This document shows, piece after piece, positions 7,327 through 8,213 of a DNA stretch of 8,213 bases (positions are counted from its first letter, which is position 1; each line of letters starts with the position of its first letter). Source of the DNA: Rhodospirillaceae bacterium (GTDB lineage: Bacteria > Pseudomonadota > Alphaproteobacteria > Micavibrionales > UBA2020); the NCBI GenBank assembly GCA_003524565.1, contig DQGU01000032.1, positions 1,526 through 9,738 of the forward strand. The letters are read 5' to 3'. The translations under genes were made by a program, and so were the position numbers. A model generated the notes under the pieces. It ran no database searches. It was not told the DNA's origin and saw nothing but the letters and a program-made list of their open reading frames with translations.

Positions 7327-7361
7327 GTTTGACTATCCTCTGGAGGGTTGGAATTTCAAAC

Positions 7362-8213
7362 TCAGGCCGCAGCGGGCTTGAGGTTCTTGGCGACTTCGCA
7401 CAGCGATTTGACGGCTTCGACGGATTTGTCGAACATCGCCTTTTCTTCGGCCGTGAAAGTCACTTCGATAATTTTTTCGACGCCATTCGCGCCCAGCACC
7501 ACCGGCACGCCGATGTAAAGGCCGTTGACGCCATACTGGCCCGTCAGCAGCGCCGCGCAGGGCAGAACGCGTTTTTTGTCGAGCAGGTAGCTCTCCGCCA
7601 TTGCAATCGCGGCGGATGCGGGGGCGTAGAAAGCGGAGCCGGTTTTAAGAAGCGCCACGATTTCGGCGCCGCCATCGCGGGTGCGCTGAACGATTTTGTC
7701 CAGCTTCTCCTGCGTGGTCCAGCCCATCTTGACGAGGTCCGGCAGCGGGATGCCCGCAACGGTGGAATAACGCGTCAGCGGCACCATGGTGTCGCCGTGG
7801 CCGCCAAGAACGAAGGCGGTGACGTCTTCGACCGAAACCTTGAATTCATCGGCAAGGAAGTGGCGGAAGCGCGCGCTGTCGAGAACGCCGGCCATGCCGA
7901 CGACTTTTTCAGGCTTGAAGCCTGTGACTTCCTGCATGATGCCGACCATGACGTCGAGCGGGTTGGTGATGACGATAACAAAAGCATTCGGCGCGTGTTT
8001 TTTGATGTTCTCGCCCACGGCCTTGATAACGCCCGTGTTGATGCCGATAAGATCGTCGCGGCTCATGCCCGGTTTGCGCGGCACGCCGGCGGTGACGATG
8101 ACAACATCCGCGCCCGCAATGGCGGCGTAATCGTTGCTACCCGCGAAAGCGGCATCGAAACCCTCGACCGGTGCGGCTTCGGCGATATCCAGCGCCTTGC
8201 CCTGCGGCACGCC
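7362..8213 (-). CDS. mdh: Malate dehydrogenase (LDH-like type), N-terminus cut by window
   Basis: This is the C-terminal 283 residues of NAD-dependent malate dehydrogenase, which interconverts malate and oxaloacetate. The frame is open to the window edge. The family is about 320 residues, so about 35-40 N-terminal residues, including the glycine-rich NAD loop, lie outside. Numbering from the edge, the mobile substrate loop GVPRKPGMSRDDL (43-55) carries R46 and R52. An arginine in this loop favours malate over lactate dehydrogenase activity. ITNPLDVM is at 82-89, the catalytic pair D112 and H139 sits in LDSARFR and GGHGDTMVP, and R115 binds substrate. The fragment starts with GVPQGKALDI, the conserved segment after the first Rossmann unit. 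The in-frame GTG at 8210 is an internal valine, not a start. It is the first visible gene of the block and is followed by sucC after 35 bases. Confidence 0.98.
   Translation of the reverse strand, partial: GVPQGKALDIAEAAPVEGFDAAFAGSNDYAAIAGADVVIVTAGVPRKPGMSRDDLIGINTGVIKAVGENIKKHAPNAFVIVITNPLDVMVGIMQEVTGFKPEKVVGMAGVLDSARFRHFLADEFKVSVEDVTAFVLGGHGDTMVPLTRYSTVAGIPLPDLVKMGWTTQEKLDKIVQRTRDGGAEIVALLKTGSAFYAPASAAIAMAESYLLDKKRVLPCAALLTGQYGVNGLYIGVPVVLGANGVEKIIEVTFTAEEKAMFDKSVEAVKSLCEVAKNLKPAAA

Noticed and set aside
6583..7332. 249-codon open frame on the plus strand, antisense to sucC
   Set aside because: It is a shadow of sucC with no independent coding evidence.
8208..8210. GTG as a start codon for malate dehydrogenase
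   Set aside because: It encodes the conserved valine of GVPQGKALD. The real start lies beyond the window, with the NAD-binding loop.
1..8213. CRISPR arrays, transposons, tRNA or rRNA genes, phage genes
   Set aside because: I saw no regularly spaced repeats, transposase motifs, terminal inverted repeats or RNA gene signatures in reading the window.

Overview
The window holds the end of a tricarboxylic acid (TCA) cycle operon from what looks like an alphaproteobacterium, followed by one unrelated ATPase gene. All genes lie on the minus strand, so transcription runs from high to low coordinates. The assignment to Alphaproteobacteria rests on the mdh-sucC-sucD-sucA-sucB order, the LDH-like form of malate dehydrogenase, and moderately high GC with GC-rich third positions. 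A genus cannot be named from this sequence.

Layout in transcription order: mdh (malate dehydrogenase, 5' end cut by the window edge, 8213-7362); sucC (succinyl-CoA synthetase beta, 7326-6154); sucD (succinyl-CoA synthetase alpha, 6151-5273); a 96-base spacer with a 9-bp GC hairpin; sucA (2-oxoglutarate dehydrogenase E1, 5176-2291); sucB (dihydrolipoyl succinyltransferase E2, 2256-1042); a strong intrinsic terminator (1008-971); then a RecF/SMC-like AAA-family ATPase gene (903 to the window edge, 3' end missing). The intergenic gaps inside the TCA block are 35, 2, 96 and 34 bases, and none holds a convincing terminator, so the five genes probably form one transcription unit.

The products work in sequence. 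SucA and SucB, with a lipoamide dehydrogenase not encoded here, convert 2-oxoglutarate to succinyl-CoA. SucC and SucD convert succinyl-CoA to succinate with substrate-level phosphorylation. Mdh makes oxaloacetate from malate later in the cycle. All catalytic residues I looked for are present, and the four complete enzymes have lengths close to those of their families.

The TCA block is ordinary and well conserved. I did not find an undescribed system. The least explained part is the ATPase gene at 1-903. It has its own ribosome binding site, a different codon habit, and lies beyond the terminator, so it is probably a separate unit. Its genomic partners, if any, lie outside the window. The only gene-free stretches are short (138 bases or less).
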